NCBI GenBank assembly: GCA_003134435.1 | Contig: PLBE01000248.1 | Coordinates: 75,124-117,673 of the forward strand | Length of the DNA stretch: 42,550 bases | Direction of reading: 5' to 3' | Source: Acidobacteriaceae bacterium | GTDB lineage: Bacteria > Acidobacteriota > Terriglobia > Terriglobales > Acidobacteriaceae | In this document: positions 1 to 9,269 of the stretch, in pieces | How positions within the stretch are numbered: position 1 is the first letter of the stretch | Layout: the number at the start of each line of letters is the position of its first letter | Translations under genes and position numbers: made by a program | The notes under the pieces: model-generated | Databases searched by the model: none | Seen by the model: only the letters and a program-made list of their open reading frames with translations | What the model was told of the DNA's origin: nothing

Positions 1-33
1 TTGACTGCCTCACTTGACTGCTCGGTTGGTTGC

Positions 34-1020
34 TTACTTGGCCGCGACGCTGCGCATTTCGCGAACTTTGTTGGTGAGCTCCGGCAGAAACTCCAGAATG
101 TCGTCGACAATGCCGACATCGGCGACCTGGAAAATCGGAGCCTTGGCATTCTTGTTGATGGCGATCAGGAACGGGCTGCCTTTAATGCCCGCCAGATGTT
201 GAAATGCGCCGCTGATGCCGCATGCTAGATAGACTTTCGGTTTGACGGTCTTTCCCGACGAACCGACCTGCCGCGATTTTTCCATCCACTTGGCGTCGAC
301 CACCGGCCGCGAGCAGCTCACCGCCGCGCCCATGGCATCCGCCAGTTCCTGCGCGATCGACACGTTATCCTTTGCCTGGATGCCGCGCCCGACCGAAACC
401 AGAACGTTGTACTTGGTGATATCGACATCGCCCGCTTCGGCGGCAATCGTTTCCAGATAGCGTCGCCCCGTGGTTAGAGCGCCAACCTCAGCCGATTTAT
501 CGATGACGACGCCAGCGTGCGCAGGACCCTCCGTCCCTTGGAACGCGCCCGGACGTATCGTGACCGCCGCGCCGGATGAGATGTCGCACCGGACATGGGT
601 GCTCACCTGTCCGCCAAATTCCTGCCGGATGACGGTGACGGCGGCGTTCTCAACCTGAGTCACGTCGAGCACGTCGGAGACGAACGCAGAATTCATCTTG
701 ATCGAGAGTCCGGGCGCCAGGTCGATGCCAAAATGCTCATGCGCAACCAGCACTATGCCGCCGCTCGGGAGCACTTTCACCAGCGCTTTCCGGATTAATT
801 CCGCATTGGGATAGGCCAGCGCTTCACTGGCGATTTTCCAGGTCTCGGCGTAAGCCGAACTGGCAGCGTTGCATGCGGCATCCAGGTTCGCGCCCCACCC
901 GGTGAGAATGGCTGTCGGCGCAGCCTTCGGATCAAGCTTGCGTGCCGCCGCCGCCAGTTCCAACGCGGTGTCGTCGAGTGAGCCGCCCTTGTGCGCGAGG
1001 TAACAGAAAATGCGAGCCAT
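34..1020 (-). CDS. etfA: Electron transfer flavoprotein, alpha subunit
   Basis: FAD-binding alpha subunit of ETF (FixB family), which accepts electrons from acyl-CoA dehydrogenases and passes them to a membrane oxidoreductase. The 328-residue product has the usual family length. It starts MARIFCYLAHKGG and ends in the conserved C-terminal FAD domain, with VSVGRGIQ, SRPVVDAKWM, RQVGSSGKTVKP, YLACGISGAFQH and AINKNAKAPIFQVAD in order. The start is chosen because its ATG overlaps the etfB stop as TAATG, the typical sign of translational coupling; a longer open frame reading back to 1290 only overlaps etfB in another frame. It is last in the apparent adhE-STAS-WSD-etfD-etfB-etfA operon. EtfBA beside an EtfD-like protein is a recurring arrangement, so ETF probably feeds that membrane protein. 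Family is certain; partner is inferred from context. Confidence 0.95.
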   Translation of the reverse strand: MARIFCYLAHKGGSLDDTALELAAAARKLDPKAAPTAILTGWGANLDAACNAASSAYAETWKIASEALAYPNAELIRKALVKVLPSGGIVLVAHEHFGIDLAPGLSIKMNSAFVSDVLDVTQVENAAVTVIRQEFGGQVSTHVRCDISSGAAVTIRPGAFQGTEGPAHAGVVIDKSAEVGALTTGRRYLETIAAEAGDVDITKYNVLVSVGRGIQAKDNVSIAQELADAMGAAVSCSRPVVDAKWMEKSRQVGSSGKTVKPKVYLACGISGAFQHLAGIKGSPFLIAINKNAKAPIFQVADVGIVDDILEFLPELTNKVREMRSVAAK

Positions 1021-1811
1021 TATTTCAACCCTCCTTTGGCTGCCACTAACTCCAGAACTTTGTCGATGTTTTCGTCCCGCGTGCCCTGCAAAATTGTGGC
1101 TCCCTTGCCGAGCGTCGGTACAAAGTAGTCCACTCGCTTCACTTTCGCGGCATTTTCTCCCACTACGCTCGCACCAAGTCCAAGATCCGCTGCGCCAAAA
1201 GTCGGAATCGGGATCGACGCCACTTGCCGGATCCCCCTCATCCCGACATACCGCGGTTCGTTGATGCCGGTCTGAATGGAGAGAACGCAAGGCAGATCGA
1301 TCTCACTCATCTCCTTGTTGCCCCCTTCGATCTCTCGGCTGATCTTCAGCTTCCGGCCATCCAGCACTTCGATGGAGTTGACCAGCGAGGCAAATGGATA
1401 ATCGAGCAGAGCGGCCAGCATCCCGCCGACCTGTGCGCCTCCGTCCTCCGCTTGAACGCCTGTCAAAATCAGGTCGTAACGACCTTTCTCCACCAAGCCC
1501 TTCAGGATGGTCGCGATGCCCTTGCCGTCAGACCCGCTGAAGGCCGGATCCGTGATCAGCACGCCATGGGTTGCGCCCATGGCCATCTCGCGGCGCAAAA
1601 CCTCCTCGTCATCTTCCGCTCCGACGGTTGCGACCGTGACCGTCCCGCCGACTCGCGCCACCATCTGCAGAGCTTCTTCGACGGCGTAGTTGTCGGGCTC
1701 GTTGATGGAATACACCAGTTCGTCACGTTCGATGTCATTGCCGGCACGGTTGAGCTGAATCTCGTTTTCTGAAGTGTCAGGCACTCTTCGTATGCAAACC
1801 AGAATCTCCAC
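1020..1811 (-). CDS. etfB: Electron transfer flavoprotein, beta subunit
   Basis: Beta subunit of ETF (FixA family), partner of the EtfA just downstream. Recognised by EILVCIRRVPDT at the N-terminus, the nucleotide-binding stretch TVATVGAEDDEEVLRREMAMG, the LILTGVQAEDGG segment and the FASLVNSIEVLDGRKLKI region. The frame is open to an ATG at 1823, but a GTG at 1809-1811 is preferred: GGAGG lies 5 nt upstream of it (1817-1821), and the resulting N-terminus MEILVCIRRVPDT matches the family. The product is then 263 residues. The stop codon overlaps the etfA start by one base. The gap to the upstream oxidoreductase gene is about 46 nt, so the three genes are very likely co-transcribed. Confidence 0.94.
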   Translation of the reverse strand: MEILVCIRRVPDTSENEIQLNRAGNDIERDELVYSINEPDNYAVEEALQMVARVGGTVTVATVGAEDDEEVLRREMAMGATHGVLITDPAFSGSDGKGIATILKGLVEKGRYDLILTGVQAEDGGAQVGGMLAALLDYPFASLVNSIEVLDGRKLKISREIEGGNKEMSEIDLPCVLSIQTGINEPRYVGMRGIRQVASIPIPTFGAADLGLGASVVGENAAKVKRVDYFVPTLGKGATILQGTRDENIDKVLELVAAKGGLK

Positions 1812-1857
1812 ATCCACCTCCATGAAAGGCTGAATTCCAACTTCACTAGAGTTCGTA

Positions 1858-4023
1858 CTAAAGTCGGCGCAACGAAACCGTTACGCATTCGACTGCATCG
1901 CTCGGTGGCTCCCCTTGCGATTCCGGACATTCGCGAGCAATCTGCTTGTCCACCAATTCCGCCAGATCGACCGCCGTCATCTGCCCTTCCAGCCCCGCCA
2001 CTTTGATCGCATCTTCGACGTTCACCATGCAGAACGGACACGCCGTCACCATCACATTTGCGCCCGCTTCGGCGGCCATCTGGACCCGCTTCACGCCCAT
2101 ACGCTGATCCTCTTTCGGTTCGTAGAACAGCATCAGCCCGCCCCCGCCGCAGCAGAACGAGCGATCTCGCGACCGCGCCATCTCGACTCTCTTCAAGCCG
2201 GGAATCGCATCCAGCACCGCCCGCGGCTCCTCGTAAATCTGGTTGTGCCGCCCCAGATAACAGGGGTCGTGATAGGTGTAAACGCTGTCTAGGTTTTCCA
2301 GGGGATTGAACTTGATCGTGCCCGCCGTCACCGCCCGCGCGATCACCTGGCTGATGTGCTCGACCGGCGGAATATCCTTATAGTCGCGCTTCAGCGCATT
2401 GTAGGCGTGCGGATCGGCGGTGACGATGCGCTGCACCCCGGACGCCTGGATGGCCGCGACGTTGTGATCGCGCAGCGCCATGAACAGCGTTTCTTCGCCA
2501 AAGCGCCGCGCTTCATGCCCGCTATCTTTTTCCGCCGCCCCCAGAATGCAGAAATTGTCTCCGATGTGATGTAGGATCTTCGCCGTCGCGCGCCCAATCG
2601 ATTGCATCCGGTCGTCGTAGGAAGTGATGCTGTCGACAAAATAGAGCGTGTCTGCGCCTTGGTTTGCGAGATTATTCGCGCCAGCTATTCTTACCGGGCA
2701 GCTCTTCTGGAATTCCTTCGCGTTCGCCCAATCCGCCTTCTTCTTCTCCATCTTGCCGTAGGGATTACCCCGGCTCTCCATCGCCTTCAGCGGCTTTTGC
2801 AACGATTGGGGTACGTTGCCGTCATCCACCATGCCCCGCCGCAAATCAACGATCTTGTCGATATATTCCACTAGCAGCGGGCATTCCTGTTCGCAGGCCC
2901 CGCAGGTGGTGCAGGACCAGATCTCGTCTTCGGAATAAATGCCGCCCGAACCCTCACTGCCGATCAGAGCGCTGCCGTTCTGCGCGCGCCCGAACACGGG
3001 ATAGTGCCGGAAGCTGTAGTCCCTCGCCTTGATCGTAAGGAATCGCGGAGACAGCGGCCGGCCCACCGCATTCGCCGGACAGTTGTCGGAACAGCGCCCA
3101 CAGTCGGCGCAGGAATAAAAATCCAGCATCTGCTTCCAGGTGAAATCCTCGAACTTCTTCACGCCAAAAAATGTCAGCTGATCGAGGTGCTCGTCGTTCA
3201 CGCCGTAGCGCACCGGTTTGAGAATCTCCCGGTCCAGCTTCGCAAAATAAATATTGAAAAGAGACGTCTCCACATGAAACTGGATTCCAAAAGGCCGGTA
3301 GCAGAGTAAGAAATAAAAACCCAGTTCATGCGCCAGGTAGGCGCCAAAGAGGATCATCCCCAGCGCAGGCAAGGGAAGAGACGCCACCGCATTTCGCAAT
3401 ATCCAAGGGAGTGAATAGGTGGCCAGTGTCGCAAAAGATTGCCCAGCCTGCGCCCGCGACGCCGCCCGGGCCGCGGCAAACAGGCTGTCCGCGATCATTA
3501 AGAGTGCAATCAGCGAGAGCAGGAAAATAGCGTCCGCCGTGTGTGCTTTACCATATTTCGCCGGCACCGCGTACCGCGCCGGCTGGAACACCAGGCGGCG
3601 AATCACCGCGATCACCATGCAGATCAGAACGATGCTCGCAGCGTAATCCGTGATCAGGTCATACACCGGCCCCGCTCTTCCCGGCAGACCGGGCATGACG
3701 AAATTCTCGGACACTCCGGCAATCAGAGTGGAGAAGGCGCGCATCGCCAGCAGAATGAAGCCGGCAAAAATCAAGATATGAAGCGTGCCAGCGAAGCGGT
3801 AACGCGGTTGTTTCCACTGCCCCAGCCAGAACTTCAGAACTTGTCGCAGTCTTGCCCAGGGTTGGTCAAACCGAAAATCGCGCTCGCCCCGGACCAGCGG
3901 CGCCATGCGTCTCGCCACAATGTAGAAGAAACACCCGATGCCCAGGAAGTGAATGAGTAAGAATAGGATTCGCCCCGAGACTAGCCACGATTGCACTTGC
4001 GCTGCTGACTGGATGCCTACCAC
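1858..4023 (-). CDS. EtfD-like membrane Fe-S oxidoreductase (HdrD/CCG family)
   Basis: Probable membrane-bound acceptor that moves electrons from ETF to the quinone pool, by analogy with EtfD-type proteins. In order: five or six hydrophobic segments resembling the gamma subunit of respiratory nitrate reductase (from SGRILFLLIHFLGIGCFFY through MILFGAYLAHELGFYFLLC), two 4Fe-4S motifs (CADCGRCSDNCP and CTTCGACEQECP), then two CCG-type modules. The second CCG module is intact (HDPCYLGRH, FCCGGGG, TACPFCMVN). The first lacks expected cysteines, reading YFVDSITSYDDR and AAEKDSGHEARR. The frame is open from a TTG at 4047, directly abutting the upstream stop, but a GTG at 4021-4023 has GGGAGAG about 8 nt upstream and is preferred (721 residues). 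The neighbouring etfBA supports the role. Function is inferred from family and context. Confidence 0.85.
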   Translation of the reverse strand: MVGIQSAAQVQSWLVSGRILFLLIHFLGIGCFFYIVARRMAPLVRGERDFRFDQPWARLRQVLKFWLGQWKQPRYRFAGTLHILIFAGFILLAMRAFSTLIAGVSENFVMPGLPGRAGPVYDLITDYAASIVLICMVIAVIRRLVFQPARYAVPAKYGKAHTADAIFLLSLIALLMIADSLFAAARAASRAQAGQSFATLATYSLPWILRNAVASLPLPALGMILFGAYLAHELGFYFLLCYRPFGIQFHVETSLFNIYFAKLDREILKPVRYGVNDEHLDQLTFFGVKKFEDFTWKQMLDFYSCADCGRCSDNCPANAVGRPLSPRFLTIKARDYSFRHYPVFGRAQNGSALIGSEGSGGIYSEDEIWSCTTCGACEQECPLLVEYIDKIVDLRRGMVDDGNVPQSLQKPLKAMESRGNPYGKMEKKKADWANAKEFQKSCPVRIAGANNLANQGADTLYFVDSITSYDDRMQSIGRATAKILHHIGDNFCILGAAEKDSGHEARRFGEETLFMALRDHNVAAIQASGVQRIVTADPHAYNALKRDYKDIPPVEHISQVIARAVTAGTIKFNPLENLDSVYTYHDPCYLGRHNQIYEEPRAVLDAIPGLKRVEMARSRDRSFCCGGGGLMLFYEPKEDQRMGVKRVQMAAEAGANVMVTACPFCMVNVEDAIKVAGLEGQMTAVDLAELVDKQIARECPESQGEPPSDAVECVTVSLRRL

Positions 4024-4047
4024 GGTCTCTACTCTCCCGCCTGACAA

Positions 4048-5673
4048 TCACGATGCGATTAATTGTGTTAGGACTTTGTCCTCCGTAATTACCGGTGCGA
4101 CTGCGAGTGCTGGTTGGCTCGAAGTCGCCGGCGGAACCGGAATGGTCACCCGAACGGCCGCCGGTTGGGCTTCGGACGACGTCTTTGTTGTTGCAACCTT
4201 CACCTGGGCGCGCGCCTTCTTGATTCGTTTTGTTTCTTTTGTCTTTGGTAGCGGTTTCGCCTCGACGGCATCTTTCAACTCTTCGAAACTCTGCTGCAGA
4301 AGCTTTTCCAGGAGCCCCAGATCGGGTGCCGCGTGCACATCTCCGCTGAATCCGAAGTATGCCGTGCCGTCGTAGGTCAGGATGGCGCAGTTGAGCGCCA
4401 TCTCGCCACCCACCGGAACATAGGGATAGCAGTGCAGCATCTTGTGCCCCAGCAGATAGAGAGCCTGCTGCGGTCCAGGCACATTCGTGCAAACCATGTT
4501 GAAGGGCGTAAACGGCAAGCGGCTCAGAATGTGGCCGCCCAGAGCCTGTGCCGAAGTTGGAAACATGCCGAGCAAACCGCCCGCCAGACTTACCAATTCA
4601 GCGGCATGGGATCGCTTGAGAAACTCGGTTCGCTGGTGAACCGCCGCCAGCAACTTCTGTGGTTCCCGAATGTCCAGCGGAATCGTGACCGGGACCAGAG
4701 AGATGCGGTTCCCCAATTCCCCTGGACTGTCGCTGCCGCGCAGATTCACTGGAACCATCAACCGCAGCATGCGCCCCTTCACCGAGTCGCCATGGCTTTC
4801 GAGATAGCGCCGGATGGCCGCCGTCACCAGCGTGAGAATCACGTCATTCACGCTGCTGCCGCTTACATTCTTGATGGCCTTGATTTCGGCGAGCGGAATC
4901 TCCGTCCAGGCGAATTTCTGCGGCCCCTTATAGAAGACATTGAACCGTAAGCGCTCGGTCGGAGCACTGAGTTCCGGAAGCAGGCTGGCAAACTCATCCG
5001 TGGCCAGTTTCCCGCCATTCGCGGCAAAGCGCTCCGCCATGCTCGACAGGTCCGCCATCGCCGCCAATATTCGTTTGACGAAATCGGAATAGGAATCCAC
5101 GCAGCCGTTCGTTATCGAAGTCAACACGTCGCGCGGCGGCGGAACTCGCAGACGAACTTTTCGCCGAGGCAATCGAGGCGCAACCGGACTCGCGTCCATG
5201 AGCACATTCATGATTCCAACCCCGGCAATGCCATCGGCTAGACAATGGTGCAAACGGAAAATGAGCCCCGTGCGCTCCCCTTTCAGTCCGTGCACCAGGG
5301 TCAGGTCCCAGAGCGGATGCTGGCGGTCCATTACCGTGCTCAGAATCTTGCCGGCAAGCGTTTTCAACTCCGTGTCGGTACCGTGCTTCAGCGTCACCTC
5401 TCGCAGGTGCCGATGGATGTCGAAGGTTGGGTCGAACTCCCAGCTCGGTAGCCCGATGTTGAGCGGCGGCGGCACCACCCGCTTCAAGTAGCGCGGAATC
5501 AGCGGCAGTTTCGACTCGACAAACTGCAGGCAATCCTTGAAAAGGATCTCGCCTTGAAACACGCACACACAGGCCACGTTGAGAGGCATGCCCTCGCGTT
5601 CGAGATGCAGAAAAACCGTGTCGCCCCAGGAGAGGCGATCGCCGTTCTCGCCCATCTTCTCATTGATCTGCAT
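4048..5673 (-). CDS. Wax ester synthase / diacylglycerol acyltransferase (WS/DGAT)
   Basis: Bifunctional acyltransferase family that esterifies acyl-CoA with a fatty alcohol (wax ester) or diacylglycerol (triacylglycerol). The active-site motif HHxxxDG is present as HHCLADG at about residues 142-148. Other family marks are LSWGDTVFLHLE at the N-terminus, HPLWDLTLVHGL before the active site, and CTNVPGP with GGEMALNCAILTYDG near the C-terminus. The start at 5673 has AGGAG 7-8 nt upstream; an in-frame TTG farther up (5751) has no such site. The product is 541 residues. After the catalytic domain comes a tail of about 60 residues rich in Lys, Ala, Thr and Pro, unlike most family members and probably disordered. 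The gene lies between a STAS protein and the EtfD-like gene. Placement with AdhE suggests wax ester or TAG storage; the substrate is not readable from sequence. Confidence 0.92.
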   Translation of the reverse strand: MQINEKMGENGDRLSWGDTVFLHLEREGMPLNVACVCVFQGEILFKDCLQFVESKLPLIPRYLKRVVPPPLNIGLPSWEFDPTFDIHRHLREVTLKHGTDTELKTLAGKILSTVMDRQHPLWDLTLVHGLKGERTGLIFRLHHCLADGIAGVGIMNVLMDASPVAPRLPRRKVRLRVPPPRDVLTSITNGCVDSYSDFVKRILAAMADLSSMAERFAANGGKLATDEFASLLPELSAPTERLRFNVFYKGPQKFAWTEIPLAEIKAIKNVSGSSVNDVILTLVTAAIRRYLESHGDSVKGRMLRLMVPVNLRGSDSPGELGNRISLVPVTIPLDIREPQKLLAAVHQRTEFLKRSHAAELVSLAGGLLGMFPTSAQALGGHILSRLPFTPFNMVCTNVPGPQQALYLLGHKMLHCYPYVPVGGEMALNCAILTYDGTAYFGFSGDVHAAPDLGLLEKLLQQSFEELKDAVEAKPLPKTKETKRIKKARAQVKVATTKTSSEAQPAAVRVTIPVPPATSSQPALAVAPVITEDKVLTQLIAS

Positions 5674-5747
5674 GGCCGGTCTCCTGTTCGGTCGCCCGAG
5701 TTTCACGGTGGACTTCCGCTGAATAGCGTTCCTCTGGACTGCGTTGA

Positions 5748-6029
5748 TCAACTCATAAACGAAAATCGGGTTCCCAGCCTTACCAGCTTGAGCACTTTGT
5801 AAACATTGACGTTGACGCCGCGTAATACAACCTTTACGCCTCGGCCGTCCGCCAGGCTTGCGAACTCCTGCATCGCGTTCACTCCGCTCGGATCAATCCG
5901 CTGCACCGATGAGAAATCCAATGTCACTTCGCCCTCGACGCCGTCCAGTTTTTTCCCCGCCTCTTGCAGGGCTTGAGCCATGCGCTCTTCGTCAATCTTG
6001 AGCCACACCGAGATCGTTTCTCTGGCCAT
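5748..6029 (-). CDS. STAS-domain protein (anti-anti-sigma-like)
   Basis: A single STAS domain of 93 residues. The central strand-loop VTLDFSSVQRIDPSGVNAM has the usual Asp and the Ser-Gly pair where SpoIIAA-type proteins carry the phosphorylated serine, followed by GRGVKVVLRGVNVNVYKVLKLVRL, the last strand-helix of the fold. No other domain is attached. Two starts are possible: ATG at 6041, 3 nt after the adhE stop, and ATG at 6029, which has GGTGA 5 nt upstream; the second is used. Such proteins usually report phosphorylation state to a partner kinase or anti-sigma factor, but no such partner is in the window. Being embedded between adhE and the WS/DGAT gene, it may be a protein-protein regulator of that pathway (inference only). 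Confidence 0.8.
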   Translation of the reverse strand: MARETISVWLKIDEERMAQALQEAGKKLDGVEGEVTLDFSSVQRIDPSGVNAMQEFASLADGRGVKVVLRGVNVNVYKVLKLVRLGTRFSFMS

Positions 6030-6044
6030 ACTCGTCACCATCGA

Positions 6045-8702
6045 TTAGCCGCATTGCTTCTGCATCGCGGCCGCTCCCCGTCCCCCGTATGCCTTCCAAT
6101 ACAGCTCCGTTAACTCGTTTATCAGCGGCATCCGAGGGTTTGACCGCCAGGAGGGATCGTCAAAGGCAAGCCGGGTCAGGTCGGGCATAGCCCGCTCGAA
6201 TTCTTCCGTCGAGATTCCGAGTTCGGCGATCGAATGCGGGAATCCCAGTTGGTCGAGCAACTGCTCCGTGGCCGCGATCAGCTTATTGATTTTCTCGTCA
6301 ATCGTGCTGCCGCCTAGTTTCAGCAGGTCCGCGATGGTCGCGTATTTCTTGTGCGCGTTATATCCCTTCTGGTAGGGCGAGGGCAGGAACTTCATGGGGA
6401 CGGACGCGTTATACGCAATCACGTGCGGCAACATGAGGGCGTTGGCGCGGCCGTGGGCCACGCCGAAGCGCGCGCCGAAGGCATGCGCCAGCGCATGATT
6501 CACGCCCACCGAGGCGTTGGAGAATGCCATCGCGGCAATGCACGCTGCATTGTGCATCATGGCCCGCGCCTCTTCATCGCGAGGATTTTCGTAAGCGATG
6601 GGCAAGTACTTGAATACCATCCGGATTGCCTGCATGGCATTGCAGTCCGTGTAGGCGGAAGCAAAGCTGGAAACTGCAGCCTCCAACGCATGGGTCAGGC
6701 AATCGATGCCGGTATCGGCGGTAAGGCCTTTCGGCATCGACATGACAAATTGCGAATCGACAATGGCGACATCCGGAGTCAGCGAGTAATCGGCGAGCGT
6801 CACCTTACGCCCGCGCTCTTTATCGGTCAGGACAGCGAAAGGAGTGACTTCGCTGCCGGTTCCGCTCGTTGTGGAGATGGCAATCAGCCGCGCCTGGTCT
6901 ATTTTTACCGTCGGATACTGGATCACGCGTTTGCGCAAATCCAAGAAGGGCGCGGCCAGTTCTTGCAGATCGGCATCCGGCGACTCGTACTTCAGTTTCA
7001 TGATCTTGGCCGCGTCGATCACCGACCCGCCGCCGAGCGCAATGATCTGGTCCGCTTTGTAGAAATTCAGGGTCTCCACTCCTTGCAGCACCACCTTGAC
7101 CTCGGGTTCCGCATCTGGAATGACCAGGACGTGGACGTGGGCTCCCTGAGGAAGGTAGCGCCGGACAATGTCCACGTGGCCGAACTTCTCCAAGGAAGGA
7201 TTCGTAATAATAACGGTTGACTGCGAGTGGAACTGGTGGACATTCTCCACCGCGTTAAAGTTGAAGTAGATCTGGTTGGGAACTCGGAACCACATATGGG
7301 CTTGGGTCCTCCGAGCCACACGTTTAATGTTGAGATAGTGATAGATGTTTACATTGTCGGTGGTGCTGTTCCCGCCGCCGGTGCCGCATCCAAAAGAGAA
7401 CGTGGGGGGCAGATCGTTGTAAACGCCGCCCACCGCTCCCACCGATCCGGGAGAGTTCACCAGAATGCGCCCCGCGTTGATGACCTCGCTGAATTTCCGA
7501 ATTACTTCATCGTCGCGCGAGAAAATGACTGCCGTGTGCCCCAGTCCACCAGCGTGATTCACGTCGACGCATACCTTGAGCGCCTCGGCGACGGATTTCG
7601 CCCGATACACCGACAACACCGGGAACAGCTTCTCCACCGACAGAGGATGTCCCCGCCCTACCCCTTGAATGGGAGCAATCAGAAGTTTGGTTCCCGGCTT
7701 TACCGAAATGCCAGAGAGCCGCGCGATGTCGCTGGCCTTCTGCCCCACGGCCATCGCTTGCATAAACCCGGTCTTGGGATCGATGACGGCGCGGGCCAGC
7801 AGTTCTGTCTCTTTCTCATTGCAGATGTGCGTGCCCAGTTCCGCAAATTTCTTCAGCACCACCTCGTAAATCTCATCGTCGATTACTGCCGTCTGTTCCG
7901 AGGCGCAGATGGTCCCGTTGTCGAATGTCTTGGAGAGGATGATGTCCGTCACCGCCGTATCGAGGTCCGCCGTTTTCTCCAGATAGACGGGCGTGTTTCC
8001 CGGCCCTACTCCCAACGCTGGCTTCCCCGAGCTATAGGCGGCTTTCACCGCTCCCGGACCGCCTGTGGCGTCGATCAGGCCCACGTCTTTGTGGCGCATC
8101 AGATACGCGTTGTCGAGCAGGCTGTGCGATTCCAGACAGGCAAATACGCCTGTGGGCGCTCCCTCTCCTAGCGCCGCCTCGTACATGATCCTCACCGCCT
8201 CGGAGCAGCAACGCCACGCGTTTGGATGAGGACTGAAAATCATGGCGTTGCGCGTCTTGATGGCCATGATGCACTTGAACAGCACCGTGGAAGTGGGGTT
8301 TGTAATCGGCAGGATCGAGAAGATGATCCCGATCGGTTCGGCGACTTCGACCAGGTTGCGTTCGGGAAATTCGCGAATGACCCCGACCGTCCGCTTATCC
8401 TTTATGTAGTTGTAGACAAATTCCGTGGCCACCATATTCTTGATGACCTTGTCTTCCATAACTCCGATTTTGGTTTCTTCAACCGCCAGGTGGGCCAGAG
8501 CCTGCGCTTGATCGAGGCCTGCCAGCACCATGGCCTTGACGATACGATCAACTTCCTCCTGGCTGAATTGGGTAAAGACGGCGGCCGCGGTTCGGGCTTG
8601 ACTGACGAGTCGGTCGAGGTATTCAATCCGTTCTGCACTGAGCGTTTCCGCACCCTGCGGACCAGGAACCAACTCCCGCAAGTCGCTCGTGATCGTGGTC
8701 AT
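6045..8702 (-). CDS. adhE: Bifunctional acetaldehyde-CoA/alcohol dehydrogenase
   Basis: Converts acyl-CoA to aldehyde and then to alcohol with two NADH. The 885-residue product is close to the usual length of about 890. The N-terminal aldehyde dehydrogenase half has the catalytic cysteine in DNGTICASEQ (about Cys266) and the glycine-rich GVGPGNTPVYL. The C-terminal iron-dependent alcohol dehydrogenase half has GGGSVIDAAKIMK, ISTTSGTGSEVTPF and the metal-ligand segments DCLTHALEA and HALAHAFGARFGVAHG. The start at 8702 has AGGGGG 5 nt upstream; an in-frame extension to 8798 has no support. A TACAAT hexamer (8757-8762, minus strand) could be a -10 element but lacks a matching -35. First gene of the run leading to WS/DGAT and etfDBA. 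AdhE is usually fermentative; here it could supply fatty alcohol or dispose of reductant. Confidence 0.96.
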   Translation of the reverse strand: MTTITSDLRELVPGPQGAETLSAERIEYLDRLVSQARTAAAVFTQFSQEEVDRIVKAMVLAGLDQAQALAHLAVEETKIGVMEDKVIKNMVATEFVYNYIKDKRTVGVIREFPERNLVEVAEPIGIIFSILPITNPTSTVLFKCIMAIKTRNAMIFSPHPNAWRCCSEAVRIMYEAALGEGAPTGVFACLESHSLLDNAYLMRHKDVGLIDATGGPGAVKAAYSSGKPALGVGPGNTPVYLEKTADLDTAVTDIILSKTFDNGTICASEQTAVIDDEIYEVVLKKFAELGTHICNEKETELLARAVIDPKTGFMQAMAVGQKASDIARLSGISVKPGTKLLIAPIQGVGRGHPLSVEKLFPVLSVYRAKSVAEALKVCVDVNHAGGLGHTAVIFSRDDEVIRKFSEVINAGRILVNSPGSVGAVGGVYNDLPPTFSFGCGTGGGNSTTDNVNIYHYLNIKRVARRTQAHMWFRVPNQIYFNFNAVENVHQFHSQSTVIITNPSLEKFGHVDIVRRYLPQGAHVHVLVIPDAEPEVKVVLQGVETLNFYKADQIIALGGGSVIDAAKIMKLKYESPDADLQELAAPFLDLRKRVIQYPTVKIDQARLIAISTTSGTGSEVTPFAVLTDKERGRKVTLADYSLTPDVAIVDSQFVMSMPKGLTADTGIDCLTHALEAAVSSFASAYTDCNAMQAIRMVFKYLPIAYENPRDEEARAMMHNAACIAAMAFSNASVGVNHALAHAFGARFGVAHGRANALMLPHVIAYNASVPMKFLPSPYQKGYNAHKKYATIADLLKLGGSTIDEKINKLIAATEQLLDQLGFPHSIAELGISTEEFERAMPDLTRLAFDDPSWRSNPRMPLINELTELYWKAYGGRGAAAMQKQCG

Positions 8703-8803
8703 TGCTGCCCCCTGTAACTGTCTGTCGAAGTCACTTGCCTGAGGAGCGCGCTTTTTATTGTACGTTCCCGTTCTTGCCACTACCCGGGTGAAACTCACAA
8801 CTC

Positions 8804-9190
8804 CTACGCGTAATCGATCGGATGCTTCGCCAACCAGCGCTCATCGCGCGCCTTGCCGATGTTGGTCAACGCGCTCCCTGCCACGCTTGCCGTTAGACGC
8901 CGACTCTCCCAGACAACGCCTGCGGCCAATCCGATCAAGCCGCCCAGCAGGCCGAATCCCACCGCTTTCGCCAAGGATTCCCGCCGGTACGCCGCGAAAC
9001 TCCCCAACGCCCCGATGCAAGCTCCGATGGCCGCAATCCCGAATGAGTGCTGCACCGTCTGGCTGAGAAAAGGCGTCAGCGGCTCACCATCGAGAAATTC
9101 CTCCCGGCCCGAACGCGCGCCCTCCATACCGGAACTGAAAAGCCTTCGCCCATAATCCGCATTCGCCTTCGACCACTCGCGTATTTCCAT
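8804..9190 (-). CDS. Small membrane protein of unknown function
   Basis: 128 residues, not recognised by family. A polar N-terminal part (to about residue 45) is followed by two hydrophobic helices with glycine-zipper spacing (GIAAIGACIGALGSF and VGFGLLGGLIGLAAGVVW), joined by a short basic loop (AYRRESLAK), and a charged tail. The start is supported by AGGAGA 4-5 nt before the ATG. The gene lies about 100 nt upstream of adhE on the same strand and could share its transcript, though the gap leaves room for a separate adhE promoter. The Gly-zipper pair suggests a helical hairpin in the inner membrane; no function is claimed. Confidence 0.7.
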   Translation of the reverse strand: MEIREWSKANADYGRRLFSSGMEGARSGREEFLDGEPLTPFLSQTVQHSFGIAAIGACIGALGSFAAYRRESLAKAVGFGLLGGLIGLAAGVVWESRRLTASVAGSALTNIGKARDERWLAKHPIDYA

Positions 9191-9269
9191 GGGATTCTCC
9201 TGCTACGGAGCTTTGCTCAGGAATGTCAGGATTACTTCATCATCAAGGAGGGCCCGGGTCCGTAGCAGC

